Shown: in pieces, positions 26,503 through 38,035 of the stretch
How positions within the stretch are numbered: position 1 is the stretch's first letter
How the letters are laid out: each line of letters opens with the position of its first letter
From: Asterochloris sp. CNOR1
Lineage: Eukaryota; Chlorophyta; Trebouxiophyceae; Trebouxiales; Trebouxiaceae
Direction of reading: 5' to 3'
Length of the DNA stretch: 64,000 bases
NCBI GenBank assembly: GCA_963969365.1
Contig: OZ017758.1
Location: 2,170,001 to 2,234,000, forward strand
Program-made: the position numbers and the translations under genes
The notes under the pieces: generated by a model
What the model saw: the letters and a program-made list of their open reading frames with translations, nothing else
What the model was told of the DNA's origin: nothing
The model's database searches: none

Positions 26503-29500
26503 ATGAACGCTGCACATGGTGGCATTAAAGCCTGTGGTTCTGATGCCATGCCTGAGCAAGTGCCTGACAGTGCAGATGATGGTGATCCAGTTGCAGAGGC
26601 CTCTTCTGCTGCACAGGCGCCCTCTGCAGCAGCAATGGCGATTAACAGCTCATACATTGTGGGAGGATCTCCTGTGTACAGCATGCTGCGGCGACAGCGC
26701 AGACATGCATCTCTGCCAGTGTGTCGTCGCAAGGAGTCCCCCAGCGACAGGGCGCGGCGCCTGTGGCAGCAACTTGTGGAGCGCATGGAGGCTGAGTGGG
26801 CGCTGATCACCCTCAGGCAAGTTTCAAGCAGCCTGCTATTTTGTTTGCAAGGCAGAGTGCATGGTTGGGCAGCACAGCAGCCTGCCATGTCTGCGCCACT
26901 GCCGCAAAAGGAGCTACCATGAAGACTGCCAGTCTACAACCTGCTTGCCTTGGCTTGCACAAAGTAGTTCCACGGTGTCTATTGACGATATGCTAGTCCT
27001 GTCATATGGTGACTTTCCACAGCCCATCCATCCCTAAGTCTCAATGTCCATATGTATTTTTAATGCAATCAGTCCTGAAGTTGCACACCGTCCAACATTG
27101 AATATCGATGCCTATGCTTGGGACACGTGATGCACCTATTGACCATGTTCTCAGTGCCAACATCAGGATGTCCCCCATGCCTGTGCTCTCCAATCCCCAT
27201 GCTGTCTCAGGTGCTGCGTGCAGTGAGCGTCTGGCACGGCGAGCAACCCCAACCTCCCTGGCAGCAGCTGCAGCTGTGGCAGAGGCCGCAGACCACGCTG
27301 CTGAGCGCAGAGCCGCTCTCACAGCCCTGGCCCTCAAGGTGTGCGTGCCTGTCGGAGGGCATCGAAAGCAACTGCTTGCCGTCATGGCCACTACCCTTCA
27401 AGCTGGCCTCCATGGCAACAGCTCCAGCTTCTGGTCCAGCTCCTGCATAGCAACTCTGCTTAGTCCACTTCCCAACTGCTGCCTGAGAATATAAGCATTG
27501 ATGTCTTGATTGCTGGGCATGACGCACCTGCTACTCACAGGTGCATGCGCTTGTGGTGGCTTCCGAGTTCACTGCGGAGGCTGTGGCCCAGCAGGCTGCC
27601 AAGCTCACCTTCCAGCAGGTGGAGCAGATGCAGGTCAGCTTGCAAAGGCTGCGTGATGCTCAGCTGCTCCTGAGCGCGATTTGTTGCACTGTGGAACATG
27701 CAGCTGAAGTCCCACACCAGCAGATGCCTGCAAGTGCCTACCCAGAGCTGTGCCACCCAAGGGAGGGTGGTCTGACTGCACCTAGGGCTTGGGCCCTGTT
27801 GCACTGAGGCTCACGTGGGCCATGCCCCTGCTGGGACACCCAGGGCCTGAGCTCAGTTTCGAGGGTGCTCCCAAACAGGTGGCCAACACTGCTGCCGCAG
27901 TAAGCAACCCTCCCTACCACAACCAGCTCCGACCCTGCTGCTGCAGAGCATGCTGGACAGCATGCAGAACTTTGCGCTGGCAGACTGGGTGCGTCTCAAC
28001 GTGTACAACACCATGAACACCTCAGTGGCAGTCCCTGTGGGGTGGGACTCTGGGCAGGCGCCAGAGTCCTGGCGCCACATCGACTTTGACCAGCTGGTCT
28101 ACGGTGTGGGCCCTGACGCCTCGCCCCAGCAGAGGCTGCACAAGGGGTCTGTGGTTTTCCTCATCCAGCAAGCTGAGGCCAAGGCGGCTTGTGCTGGTGC
28201 GGGGCAGGCTGCAGGCAGTGCTGCAGGCGGTGCTGCAAAGGCAGCTCCTGCCGTGGAGGCTGCAGGCAAGCAGCCTGCTCAGGCGCCGGAGGGAGCCAAG
28301 TCAGAGGTAAGGGCACCAGTCCCAGCTGCTGATTGGCTTATGCAAGACAACTTGATTTCTGTGAACAGAAGACTGAGGCTGTTGTATCGGTAGATGACTG
28401 CAATGCTCCCTGCCACAGCTGCTGTGTGTCTTAACTCTAAAGTTGAAATGTTTGTGCCGGTCGATGTGCAGTTGAAATGCACTTTGCAGCGCATGATGCT
28501 GCAGGGGACAGCTTTCCAGATGTGATGTTGATGATCCTGTCCATCTTTTGCAGGCTGCGGCTGCAGGATCAGCCTCAGAGGGCAGCAGGTTACTGCGCTG
28601 GGACTTGAGCAAGGGCAGCCCGGAGCAGGAGGGTGCTGCCAAGCAACTTAAGAAGGGGAGACCTGCTGTTGCAGCTGTGCCTAATGGCAGATGTCATGGC
28701 GGAAGGCCAGCTTCAGGTAAACAAAGCTCGCTTTGTCTGGCTCGGCAAGCAAAGCTTTTCCTGTCTTAGTTCAGACAGGTGCTGTCTCAGGCAGGCACCT
28801 GCTGCTAGAAGGTGCCTTGTAAGGCCCTTCAATGACATCCATGACAGCCCTGAAAGGCTGACGATTGTTTAAGCAGTCTTTGGCTTGCAGATTGGCAGCT
28901 TTGCGGCCATGACGATCCCTAACGGCTGCTGCAGGGGCTAGAAGGGCTGCAGCACCTGAGTCCAAGGCGGGACCCGATCGTGGGCAGGCTCTGAATAGCG
29001 CTGTACGGCAGCGGCCCCATGCAGCTGCAAGGGCCACCAGCTCAGACTCTGCAGGCCCCCTTGTGCAGCCGGATGACGCCAGTGCTGCCGCTGATGCAGC
29101 CAGCCCTGACAATGCCGCAGGCATCGCTGAGTCTGCTGCTGCAGATGCTCTGCAAGCCTCAGCGCAAGCCATCAGCGGCAGCTCAGCTGTCCCTGCACCC
29201 CCTGCCATCTCTGAGTCAGAGGGAGCAGAGCCTGCCAGCAAGGCAGAAACCCCCAGAGAAACCCTAGTCTCCACCGTGTCCAGCAGTCAGCGGCAGGGGC
29301 AGGCCGTGGAGGAAGGTGCAGGGGCAGGGTGGTTGCGAGGCATGTTTGCCTTCCAGCGCAGGGAGGCGGAGCGGGCTGAACCTGAGAAGCCGCCTGACTG
29401 GGATCGCTTTGTGGACAGAGAGCGCAGCTGGACAGGTCAGGTGGCTGAAGCTACTTCTCTGAATGTCCGCTGATCATGTATGCAGAGACACAGGAGGGCA

Positions 29501-32448
29501 AGCATAAACACAGCATGCCCGAAGGACTGCACCTGCAGGCACCACCCTTGCGCACCACTGCTGTGCTGCCATGTACACCGCAGTGGTAGACCCGCACAAG
29601 CACACAACAATCATCTTAGTGGAGGAGGGCGCTTGGCAGCACGTCTGGTGTCACCTTGATGTTCAGCCTTCCGGTCGACAGCACAGGTCATCAGGGTGCT
29701 CTGGGTCTTGTGTCTCTCTGCCGCTGCTGCAAGCCCCAGGGCAATACTTCGAGCTTGCCTGGCCTGCTGTCAACGTCCCCCTGGCCCTGCAGGTCTGAGC
29801 ACGGGCGGCAGCTTCACAGCACAAGCAGCTGCAGCAGGCTTGACCAGCGGGCACGTGCCCTCCGTCCCTGGCAAGGGGCGTGCCTCCCCCCCGCGGTGGC
29901 ACTTTTGGAGGATGCCTGAACACCTGGTGAACCCAGGGGCCAAGCGATCTCGCTCAGTCAAGCGCCCACAGAGCGGCACTGGGGTTTCGCAAGCGGCCCA
30001 GCCCCAGATGCAGGTCAGCTGTCTTTGCTGCCTGCTTGTGGTTCAAGCTTGGTCTGGCAGCTGACCCAACAGTTGCCAAACAGTCTGCCACGCAGCAGCC
30101 GGTCCTTGCCAGCTGCCTGCAGACTCAGGTCACTACTGTCACGACTGCGATGCTAGGGGCAGCAACAGTCTGGTCTGAAACAAGGTGCCTATGGCTGTAT
30201 GGCCTGCCAGGCAGCAGCAGCTTGTTGCAGGCCAGCTGTTGTTTTGTGGCTGCCTCGAGGGGTTCAGCAACTGGCATGAGTCAGGAGCGGACCTTCAGGG
30301 AATGGCAAAGGTCATAAGGCGCAGCAGGCTTTGACCTTCTTCCAAGCTTCCAACTGCCGATGCTGGTGACCATAAACTTTGAGGGCACAGCACACTACCT
30401 GCCAAGAAATCACGCCATCTGGAGGCAGGATTGCCTGCGCAGACCTAGCCAGACAATCCTTGACTTGCTCATTCCCCCTGCAGCCCAGCCATGGAGGTTC
30501 TCAGCTGCCTTCCACTGAGGCTGACCTCCCTGCGGCAGGTCAGCAGCCGCCGTCACAGCTTCAGCATAGCAGACCCAGCTTGGGGCAGGAAGCAGGCAGC
30601 CTGGCAGGCAGCGGCCAGGAGCAGCTGCCGGACAGGAGCCTACCAGCGGTCAAGCCTGGGCCCAAGCTGTATGCTGTGTATCCCATGCTTGACCCGGTCA
30701 TGCTGTTTAATCCTGGGGGGCCCTACTCAGAGAAGAGCGCGCGCCATGCGGCCCTGCAGGCAGCGCTGGCAGCCCAGATGGCGGCCGAGGCGGACCGCCT
30801 GCAGACGCAGCAGTCAGCGGGTGAGCTGCACACGCTGACCTCGCGCAGGCCATGCTGAAAGCGCAATGTGCAGTAGACCTCTCTCCCTGTGCGGTCTGGT
30901 GGTGTGCTAGGCTCTGTGCAAAGCACACCCTGCAGTGCTAGGCTTTGTGCCAAGCACGCCCTGCGGTGCTAAGAGCGATACTGTGCAGAAGCAACCTTGT
31001 GCGTTGCACCAAAAAGAGCTTGCATGGCAGATATTCAGGTTGGTAGGATGCGTTGGCTGGCAGCAGGGGCAGCTTATACAGAACAGCAGGATCTGCACAC
31101 ATTAGAGCCAAGCCTATGGAGCTGACACTGAGTGTTGGCTGATGGTCACAGCCTTTCAACCTTGGGTGTGCATGCAGCCTTGCGCTGCAAGCGAGCCTCA
31201 GACATCAGCCTGGTCAGTCTTTGTGCTGCATCAGACAGCAAATCATGGTGCCTTTGTCTTCCTGCGCCTGTCAGCCATGTTTGAGTGCGACAGGGCCGTC
31301 ACTGTGTGCGATCAGGTCTTGGAGGCAGTCAGGCCGTACTCCATTGCTTCAAGTGGCTAGTGGCTGTTGCCAGGCTGCCTCAGTGCCATGTGCAGGCGCC
31401 TCCTTCCTGCCGGAGCTGCAGGCCATGCATCACGCCAGACCCCTGCAGTCAAGCAGCAGCAGCCTGTCAGTCAGGAGCCCGCTGCAGGCAGTGATGAGGA
31501 GGTCCATGGCTTCAAGTGAGTCTGCCTGCCAGACCATGTCAAGGTGGTCCTTGTCTGGGCTGTAGTGGGTGCCGCATGTGTGCGCGCCAAATCTTGCAGT
31601 GCTGCATGACCTGACTGGGCAGCAAGCCAGCCCTGATGCGGCCTACATGTTCAATGTGCCGCTGCGTGGCATCATCCAGCTGTGCTCATGCAAAACCTGC
31701 TGAAGCCCCCCAGCAGCAGCTTTGCAGCCCCACTCTTAGACGCTTGCTGTTCCGCCAGAGGGTCCAGCCCAGCTGCTGACTGACTGCCGGGTCTGCAGGG
31801 TCAGTATCGCCTCTGGGCTTTGCGCCGCCCACAACCCACCGGGCAGCGTCCCCTCTGAGCTTTGAGTCGCAGGCAAGCGAGAGCATCCCATCTCTGGCAG
31901 ATGCTTCAGCCATGCAGGGCTCCAACAGCCCTCATGACCAGCATGCAGCGCCAGCAACTTTCAGCAGGAGCAGCCATGCCAAAACGTCTTGGGCAGCTGG
32001 ACCAGCCCCTCCTCCGCAGGCCTCACCTCGAAGGGCCGCCATTGCCATGCATCACCGCAAGATGGTGGCGGCCCAGGCAGGCAGTGCAGAGGCCAGCAAG
32101 GAGGCAGATGTGCAGCAGCAGCAGTCGGGCGCTGCCCCTCCTGCGCTGAACAGTGCAGCAGGCAGCATGGCCATGACATGGGGGCGAGCTTCAAGCTCCT
32201 GGCCAAGCGCACGCTCTGCGCAGCGGCAAGCCTCGCTGGCGGTGGCAGGAGAGCAAGGAGACCAGGCTCCTGAGGGTGGGGAGTCTGCAGAGAGAGCAGA
32301 GGAGCGCAGGCGGCTGCGGCATGTGGAGTTGACTCCTGACGAGCTGGCTGCCAGCGGTGACTTTCAGAGGCGCCTGAGCACCACTTACAGGGCCACCTTG
32401 ATCCGCCAATATCTTGGCGATGGACAATCTGACGCCATGGTGCACTAG
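26503..32448 (+). CDS. Unrecognised multi-exon protein, Ala/Gln/Ser-rich
   Basis: I do not recognise this protein. The ATG at 26503 opens an acidic/Ala-rich leader followed by a basic patch (LRRQRRHASLPVCRRK) and a charged helix (RARRLWQQLVERMEAEWALI). Likely further exons: about 27190-27345 (Ala-rich helix, AAAAAVAEAADHAAERRAAL), 27541-27632 (coiled-coil-like), about 27950-28305 (the most protein-like part, ADWVRLNVYNTMNTSVAVPV then WRHIDFDQLVYGVGPDASP), about 28555-28715, about 28900-29435 (Pro/Ser/Glu-rich, ending PPDWDRFVDRERSW), about 29800-30015 (basic), 30481-30830 (LYAVYPMLDPVMLFNPGGPY) and about 31870-32448. The last exon ends in a charged segment, LRHVELTPDELAASGDFQ, followed by RRLSTTYRATLIRQYLGDG. 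The exon chain is not phase-proven, and two genes are possible. The low-complexity composition suggests a largely disordered protein with two or three short folded segments. A donor of the AG|GCAAG type may end the first exon near 26818. Confidence 0.5.
30904..30972. repeat. 31-bp tandem repeat, two full copies plus a partial
   Basis: Units start at 30904, 30935 and 30966 (GTGCTAGGCTCTGTGC... then GTGCTAGGCTTTGTGC...), with exact 31-bp spacing. It lies in a presumed intron of the unknown plus-strand gene, shortly after the exon ending near 30830. Confidence 0.85.
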
Positions 32449-32735
32449 CTCTGCCAGCATTCTGGCGAAGGACAATCTGACACAGAGCACACTTGCTATG
32501 ACTCTGCGCTCAGCTTCTCCTAAAGTATTGTGTACTTTATTCAAAGCATTCACGTTCCTTTGTTTAACACAACTCAGGACACTCTCTCACACTCAGTGGG
32601 CTCCTGTTCGACGCTGATGTTCATGACCAGGCAATCACAGTGAACAACGACATCGCTTACAGGTAATTACAAAGCATTGCAAAGCTAGAGGTTTGATCAA
32701 ATGAAAAGCAGACCCCCCGCAGGAGCTGTGAGCAG

Positions 32736-35700
32736 TCATCCGCCGGGGTTGTTCCTGCCACGAGCTGACGCTGGGCTGCCATTCCTGCCACGCTCCTCAA
32801 TGATCTTCATGATGCGCCCCTTGCGATCTGCAGGCAGCCAGCTGCACATGACCACAAAACAGGACCCGTCATTGCAATGATGCTGTGCTGACTAGTATAA
32901 GGTGTGAGCTGCACAGCACCCAATTCCCCTTCCCACAATGGCAGTGTTCACTGAGCAGTGCTACTGCAGCATTGTTGTGCAGCAAGTGCCAAAGCTGGGG
33001 CTGCGAAGCTCAAAGAGCATGGCACTGTCATATGACTTGCACACAGCAGCGGCAGAGCATGCTGCCAGCAACAGCTGACCCACCTGCAAGCGCTGCATCC
33101 ATCCTGGCCCCCAGCAGGGAGCGTGCTGAGTCTAGCTCTGGGAAAACAGCTGCCTGAAAGCTATGCTGTAGGGCTGTGACTGCCCGGTTCATGGTGCCTG
33201 CAGCAGGCCCTCACAACTGCTGATGTGTGTGGGACATCTGTACAAGCAGGTGGTCAAGCAAGGGCAGGTAAGCCTGCATCAGCCCAGCCTCACGCCACTG
33301 CCACACAGAAGCCTGGTGCCACCTGTGGAAGTTATGGTCCTGGCCCAGTGCAACTCCTGGCATAGGTGGTGCCGTGACCTGCTCCACCCTGTCTTGCAGC
33401 AGGACTGCTGGCCTTGCGCTGAGCCTGCTTACCTTTTGCGCTGGTGCCAATCACGTTCTTGGCAAGCAAGAAGTGCTTGTAGTAGAAGCCGCCCAGCAGA
33501 GCCGACTCCACGCTCTCCAGCGCCTTGGCATAGTTGTACAGGCCAGCATGCCTGTCTGGCTGCTGGTACACGGCCAGTATGGCGGACTGCTGGGCTGCTG
33601 CTGCATCAGAGGTGGCAGTGCCTTGACAGGCAGCCGCGCAGCCACTGCCAGGCCCCGCTGGCTGGACGCTGATGGACACTGTCACCCCTGCTGGGCATGG
33701 GGAGGCTGCCGCCTCTGGTGCTGCTGACAGGAAGGGGCCAAACAGGCCCCTGATCTTGTCCCTGCAGGACAGCAGACATGCTAAGTGCTGGCCCGCATGC
33801 ATCATTGCAGTCCAAGAAGTAGGGAGCTGCAGCATGTTGTAGCCGATCGTTCAGCTCTGCATGACAGCCATGGGGTCCCAGCCCGTGCAAGCTGCCAATG
33901 CTTAAGAGGGGGGCCAGTGCCACTGAGGAGCGCCATGTCCAGGGCGGGTCGCAGAGACTTGCCTGAATGATTTGACTGCCATGCTGCCTTCACCGGAAGT
34001 GCCCTCAATCTCGACCTTGAGCAGGAGGTAATCTCGCAGGTTCATACTGCAAGGACACAGAGTTCTTGCTGTGAAAGGGCCCATGTCACAGGGCAGCTCC
34101 CAGCACACTCAGGGAAGGCGCACAGCCTGTGCTGGTCTGAGGTTCATGCATTGATGACGGCGATAAAGAGTTGAAAATGCCTGCAGAGTGCGCGGACATG
34201 CTATGCAGTGATGCAAAGGCAATCGAATCAGGCCATCAAGTGAGGAGAAGGTCATGCCTCGGTGGCATGCACCCTGCAGGGTGGTGCTGTGCTTCATCAC
34301 ATGAGCAAAAAGTCAGGTCTCCCAAGTATGCAGGTGTGTGCTGAGTTGAATGCAGGGGCGTCGACACTCGGCGAGGGAGATGATGTGGAGAGACACACCT
34401 TGCTGCACAGCGGGGTCATACTGCACAGCTACCAGATACCTGCTGATCTTCTGCCAAAGTGCAGAGGCACAGCTATCTGCCCAAACGTAGTGACAGCAAG
34501 AGGCAGAGGCACAGCTACCTGGTGAGCAGAAGGATGTGGTCCCCCAGATAGTGCAGCAGCCTACTGGTTTGCATGATGCGGGCCGCTGCCACATGCCAGT
34601 GCCCGGCAGCAGCCAGATCCAGGGCAGCCTCCACACGATTGTGCGCAATGAAGGCCCAGCACTCTGCAGGCAGGGGTGCATCTGCACCTCACATGGAGGT
34701 CACTTGGAGCCGTGTACAACACCGCTGAGCTGTCAGCTTAGCAACCCAGCTGCCTGAAACAGCTGTGTGCCAGCTGCTTCAGGTGCTTCCCTTGACAATG
34801 CTCTGCGACAGACTGCAGCCCTATCTCTGGCTCACCTACTCCAAGGTGGACTGTCCTGAAGAAGAAGTCTTCACTGTGCACATATTCCTCCGCCGTCAAA
34901 GTGCTCTCCACAATCTGCAACGCCATGACCGCTCCACATCAGTATGTGCAAACATGAGGTGGACTCATCCAGCGCTTCACGTCAGGTTGCTGTCCATGGT
35001 TAGCAGCGCCGTCAGTTCTTCACGTAAGCAAGGGCAGATATGAGCTGCCCCAACAGCACTGTACGTCAGTGTGAGCAGACAACAGCACTTTACGCCAGTG
35101 TGAGCAGACAGCAGGCCACCCCTCTCAGAGCTGCTTGTACAGTGCAGGTTGTTGACCCTGCTGTTGACGCAGGGCACCCAGGCTGCCCTGCACCTTGCAC
35201 CAGCTGGATTCTCAGCTCTGCTGCAGATGCATAAGCTGGCAGGCAGCCTCTTGCTTCACAAGCTGGGCTGTCCAGTCCAGAGCCCCTCTTCCCTCTGGAC
35301 GCACCAGCTGTGTGTAGAACAGGTTCTGGGAACTGCTGCAGGAACAGCCCTTCTCAAGCAGCTCCACTCATGGCAAGCTGGGCCACTGGAATGGGCGCCC
35401 TGCTGCCTCCAGCTGCTTCAGCTGGGAATGGGAAGCATTCACGTCTTCGGCTTCTCGGTCTACCGGGATGAGTGCCCACCCCTGGCAGCCCAAGCTGCGC
35501 ATACTCCAGGTTCTGAGCCCTGCTCTCAACTCTGGACGCATTGACTGCACATAGTGCAGGTTTCTGGCCCTGCTCTCACCTCTGGGCGAACCAGCTGTGA
35601 GTAGTCCAGGTTCTGAGCCCTGCTGCGGAAGCGAGGCTCCTCAGGCAGCCCCGCAGCCACGCGCAGCTCATTCAGCTGGTGCTCAATGCCCAGGCCCACC

Positions 35701-37990
35701 GTCCACCGCCCAAAGGAGCTGTCAAAGGTGTTGGTGATATTCAGCACCACCTGGACCAGGCAGGGGCAGCAGCATCAGCAGCACGAGGTTGGCACAGGCA
35801 ATGCTCAGCACGATCTGTGAAGCAGAGGATCAGCTGCATTCTGCTTGGGATGCGGCTCAAAGCGGCTGTGATGGCCACCGACAGTGGACAGCCTGCACGA
35901 CCCTTGCAGTGTTTCGCAGCAAACAGGCACACAATGTCAAGGCTGCCAGGCATATCAGGCAGCTTCCTGCAGTGATGGCCGGTCCCTGCCCTTGAATCCT
36001 AGAGGCTGCAGCTGTCAGGGCCACCCTGGCAGAACCCAAGCCACAGCAGGCGGCACCTTGATCAGCGAGTTGCGCTCAGCGACAGTCATGCCCCCCCGGC
36101 CGTGCTCCACAGCGTCGGCCAGGCGCTGCAGCCCCGGCGAGTGGGAGGTCTGCCGCGTCGTGGGCGGGCAGGCCTCAAAGGGGAACGCCTGCGTCAGCGT
36201 GGCCCGCGACTGGCGCTCAGTCTCGTCCTCCAACTCCCCATCAATGATCTGCACACGGGTCACCACATCTACAGGACAACCTGCTTTCAGCACATGCACA
36301 CTGTCAGCTGTGCAGGTGGCCAGCAGCTGGCGCTCAGTCTTGTCCTCCAGACCCTCATCGATGATCTGCGCATAAAGCGCCAAAATCGATGTGGACAAAG
36401 GACTCCCTGCAATAAAGTGGTTAGCGTGCAGAGCTGAGCACCCCATCTTTGATCTGCAAACAGAGCATCTGCAGTATTACATGATTGCTAGGCGCTGGTG
36501 CAATTGAGTTTGTGGCAGAGCCATAAGTCTATTGTTGTGCTTCAACTCACCCTCCAGCTCCCCGTCAATGATCTGTGTACGAGACAGCAGAAGCACTGGA
36601 CATCCTGCTCCCAGCACATTTGTGATGTTGCGCACACAGCACACGGAACAGCCTGCTGATATTTGCACCTCCTTGCTGCAGATGGTTTGCTTGGTGCCTC
36701 GCTGCACACTAGGGCCAGTGCCCTGCCGCACACCAGGGCCAGCCCTGCCTGCCATGTGTGACTCCTGTGGATTGAGCAGGCGTTCTGGTGCTGATGTTGG
36801 AACGAGAGGGTCCAGCATGCAGGTGGGCAGCACTGACACTGACAGAGACAGCTGCTCTGAAGCATGCTGTGCCATGCCACAGAGGATTTGGCACAACCTC
36901 AGTGCACAGGTGTGTGGCTGCTGTGCAGTGAACAGACGCGCACATGCAGCACTGGCGAGGATCAGCCAAGGGTCTGCAGGATGGCTTACCTCAGTGAGCA
37001 GCATGCACTGCTCCTGTATGTCTGTCGCCACCATGTCAATGCGCGGACGCTTGGCCACATACTGCACGGCAGGTATTGGATGGCTCAACCCCAGCAGCTG
37101 ACAGGGGTGGCGGGGAGGAGCAGCTCCAGGATGTCAAGTGGCATCACAGTTGAAAAAATTAGAGGTTTATGAAAGTCAGAGGTCCGCGGGATGCGACGAT
37201 GCCAGAGCCAGTGGGTGATCAGTTCGTTCACCTTCCGCTTGTCTGCCACAAACTCTGCCAGCAGGAGGAAGCATAGCTCAATACCGTGGAAGGCTGCTGC
37301 AAAGCAGGGCTCCAGCAGTGGCTTTTCTGTCAGAGGGCTGGTCCACACCTGCAAGCCCAAAGCTTCTACGACCCTGAAAGCATCCTCATGTAACAATCTG
37401 AGTGCAGCAGTCAATTGGTATGTCAACCATGTATGGGGCTGCCACATCTGCTCAGTAGCGCTGACCTCTTGAAGCCAGTTCAGGTGGACATACTCAGCGT
37501 AGAGATAGATGACATGCTGTTTCCGGGCCTGCCAGCCTGTCGCTGTGGGCTTCACCTGCAGACGAGGCGCCTTGATGCATCACAAGATTCTCTCCGCACA
37601 TCATGTGATGCATGCAAGCAGGGACAGCAGTGACTTGCGGTCCTAGTCAGCAGGCTGACAATGTCAGCCACTCCTCCTGATGCACCAAGCTCACCTCGGG
37701 ACTTACACCAGGACTTTGCCCAAATGGACACGCCATGGCTCTGCTTGCGAATCAACAGCCGTTAAGCCGAGATCCCAGGTTCAGGAAAACTGGCGGGTAG
37801 TCACAAGCCAGTCCAGGCTTTGCCAGTGATCTGGCACCGAGTAGGGGTCAAGTCTCAAAGTCAGAGACTCTCTGCAGTGACAGTCTGACTAACGCTGCCA
37901 GGGACCCATAGAAGATCAAGTGGTACTCAGCTGCGTAGCTCAGCCATGCTTGCTCTGGCCCGCAAGCCAGCAGGGCAACAGCCTCCAAAA
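32736..37990 (-). CDS. Unrecognised multi-exon protein with N-terminal hydrophobic segments
   Basis: I do not recognise this protein. Reading right to left, the first plausible exon (about 37990-37870) holds LEAVALLACGPEQAWLSYAA and then a hydrophobic run (HLIFYGSLAALVRLSL). Next come 37560-37380 (VIYLYAEYVHLNWLQEV) and about 37380-37095 (CFAAAFHGIELCFLLLAEFV, then PLIFSTVMPLDILELLLP). Others are about 37075-36985 (KRPRIDMVATDIQEQCMLL), 36248-36055 (IIDGELEDETERQSRATLTQ), 35755-35580 (NITNTFDSSFGRWTVGLGIE), 34926-34810 (EEYVHSEDFFFRTVHLGVGE) and 34045-33960 (LRDYLLLKVEIEGTSGEG). Further exons lie at about 33760-33440 (ALLGGFYYKHFLLAKNVIG) and 32835-32736 (KGRIMKIIEERGRN, then stop). Two exon junctions carry tandem echoes (see repeats). 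The start is unresolved, but it must lie within about 50 bp of the EFL1 start. Exon edges are approximate and only partly phase-checked. Confidence 0.5.
35051..35115. repeat. 29-bp tandem repeat, two copies plus a partial
   Basis: Units starting at 35051 and 35080 share CAACAGCACT(G/T)TACG(T/C)CAG followed by TGTGAGCAGA, with a partial third copy from 35109. Intronic in the unknown minus-strand gene. Confidence 0.85.
35280..35640 (-). repeat. 50-bp repeat spanning exon end plus 5' splice site (donor echo)
   Basis: The exon ending at 35580 (minus) reads ...RSRAQNLDYSQLVRPE and then GTGAGAGCAGGG. A second copy of the exon tail and donor region follows 50 bp downstream, with its boundary at 35530 and GT changed to TT, and runs directly into a partial third copy (to about 35480). 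A further diverged copy ends near 35293. The echoed segment covers both exon and intron sequence, so the duplication unit straddled the junction. Confidence 0.8.
36230..36620 (-). repeat. Triplicated 3' splice site plus exon start (acceptor echo)
   Basis: Three minus-strand copies of an acceptor followed by a start encoding IID(G/E)(E/G)LE begin at 36572, 36365 and 36248, spaced 207 and 117 bp. Each is preceded by CAG, and two share an upstream tract encoding AGCPV. The middle and last copies are continuously open in one frame, so the duplication could also be coding (a repeated peptide) rather than decoy. Which copy is spliced in is not decidable from sequence alone. Confidence 0.75.
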
Positions 37991-38035
37991 GCTGTATTTT
38001 GCTTGCTGTGAGGAGTCAACCAGCAAGCAGCCATC
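37991..38035. promoter_or_regulatory. Very short divergent gap between the unknown minus gene and EFL1
   Basis: The EFL1 ATG is at 38036, and the first plausible exon of the minus-strand gene extends to about 37990. Either the promoters overlap the first exons or the minus gene begins further left than I placed it. Confidence 0.3.
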
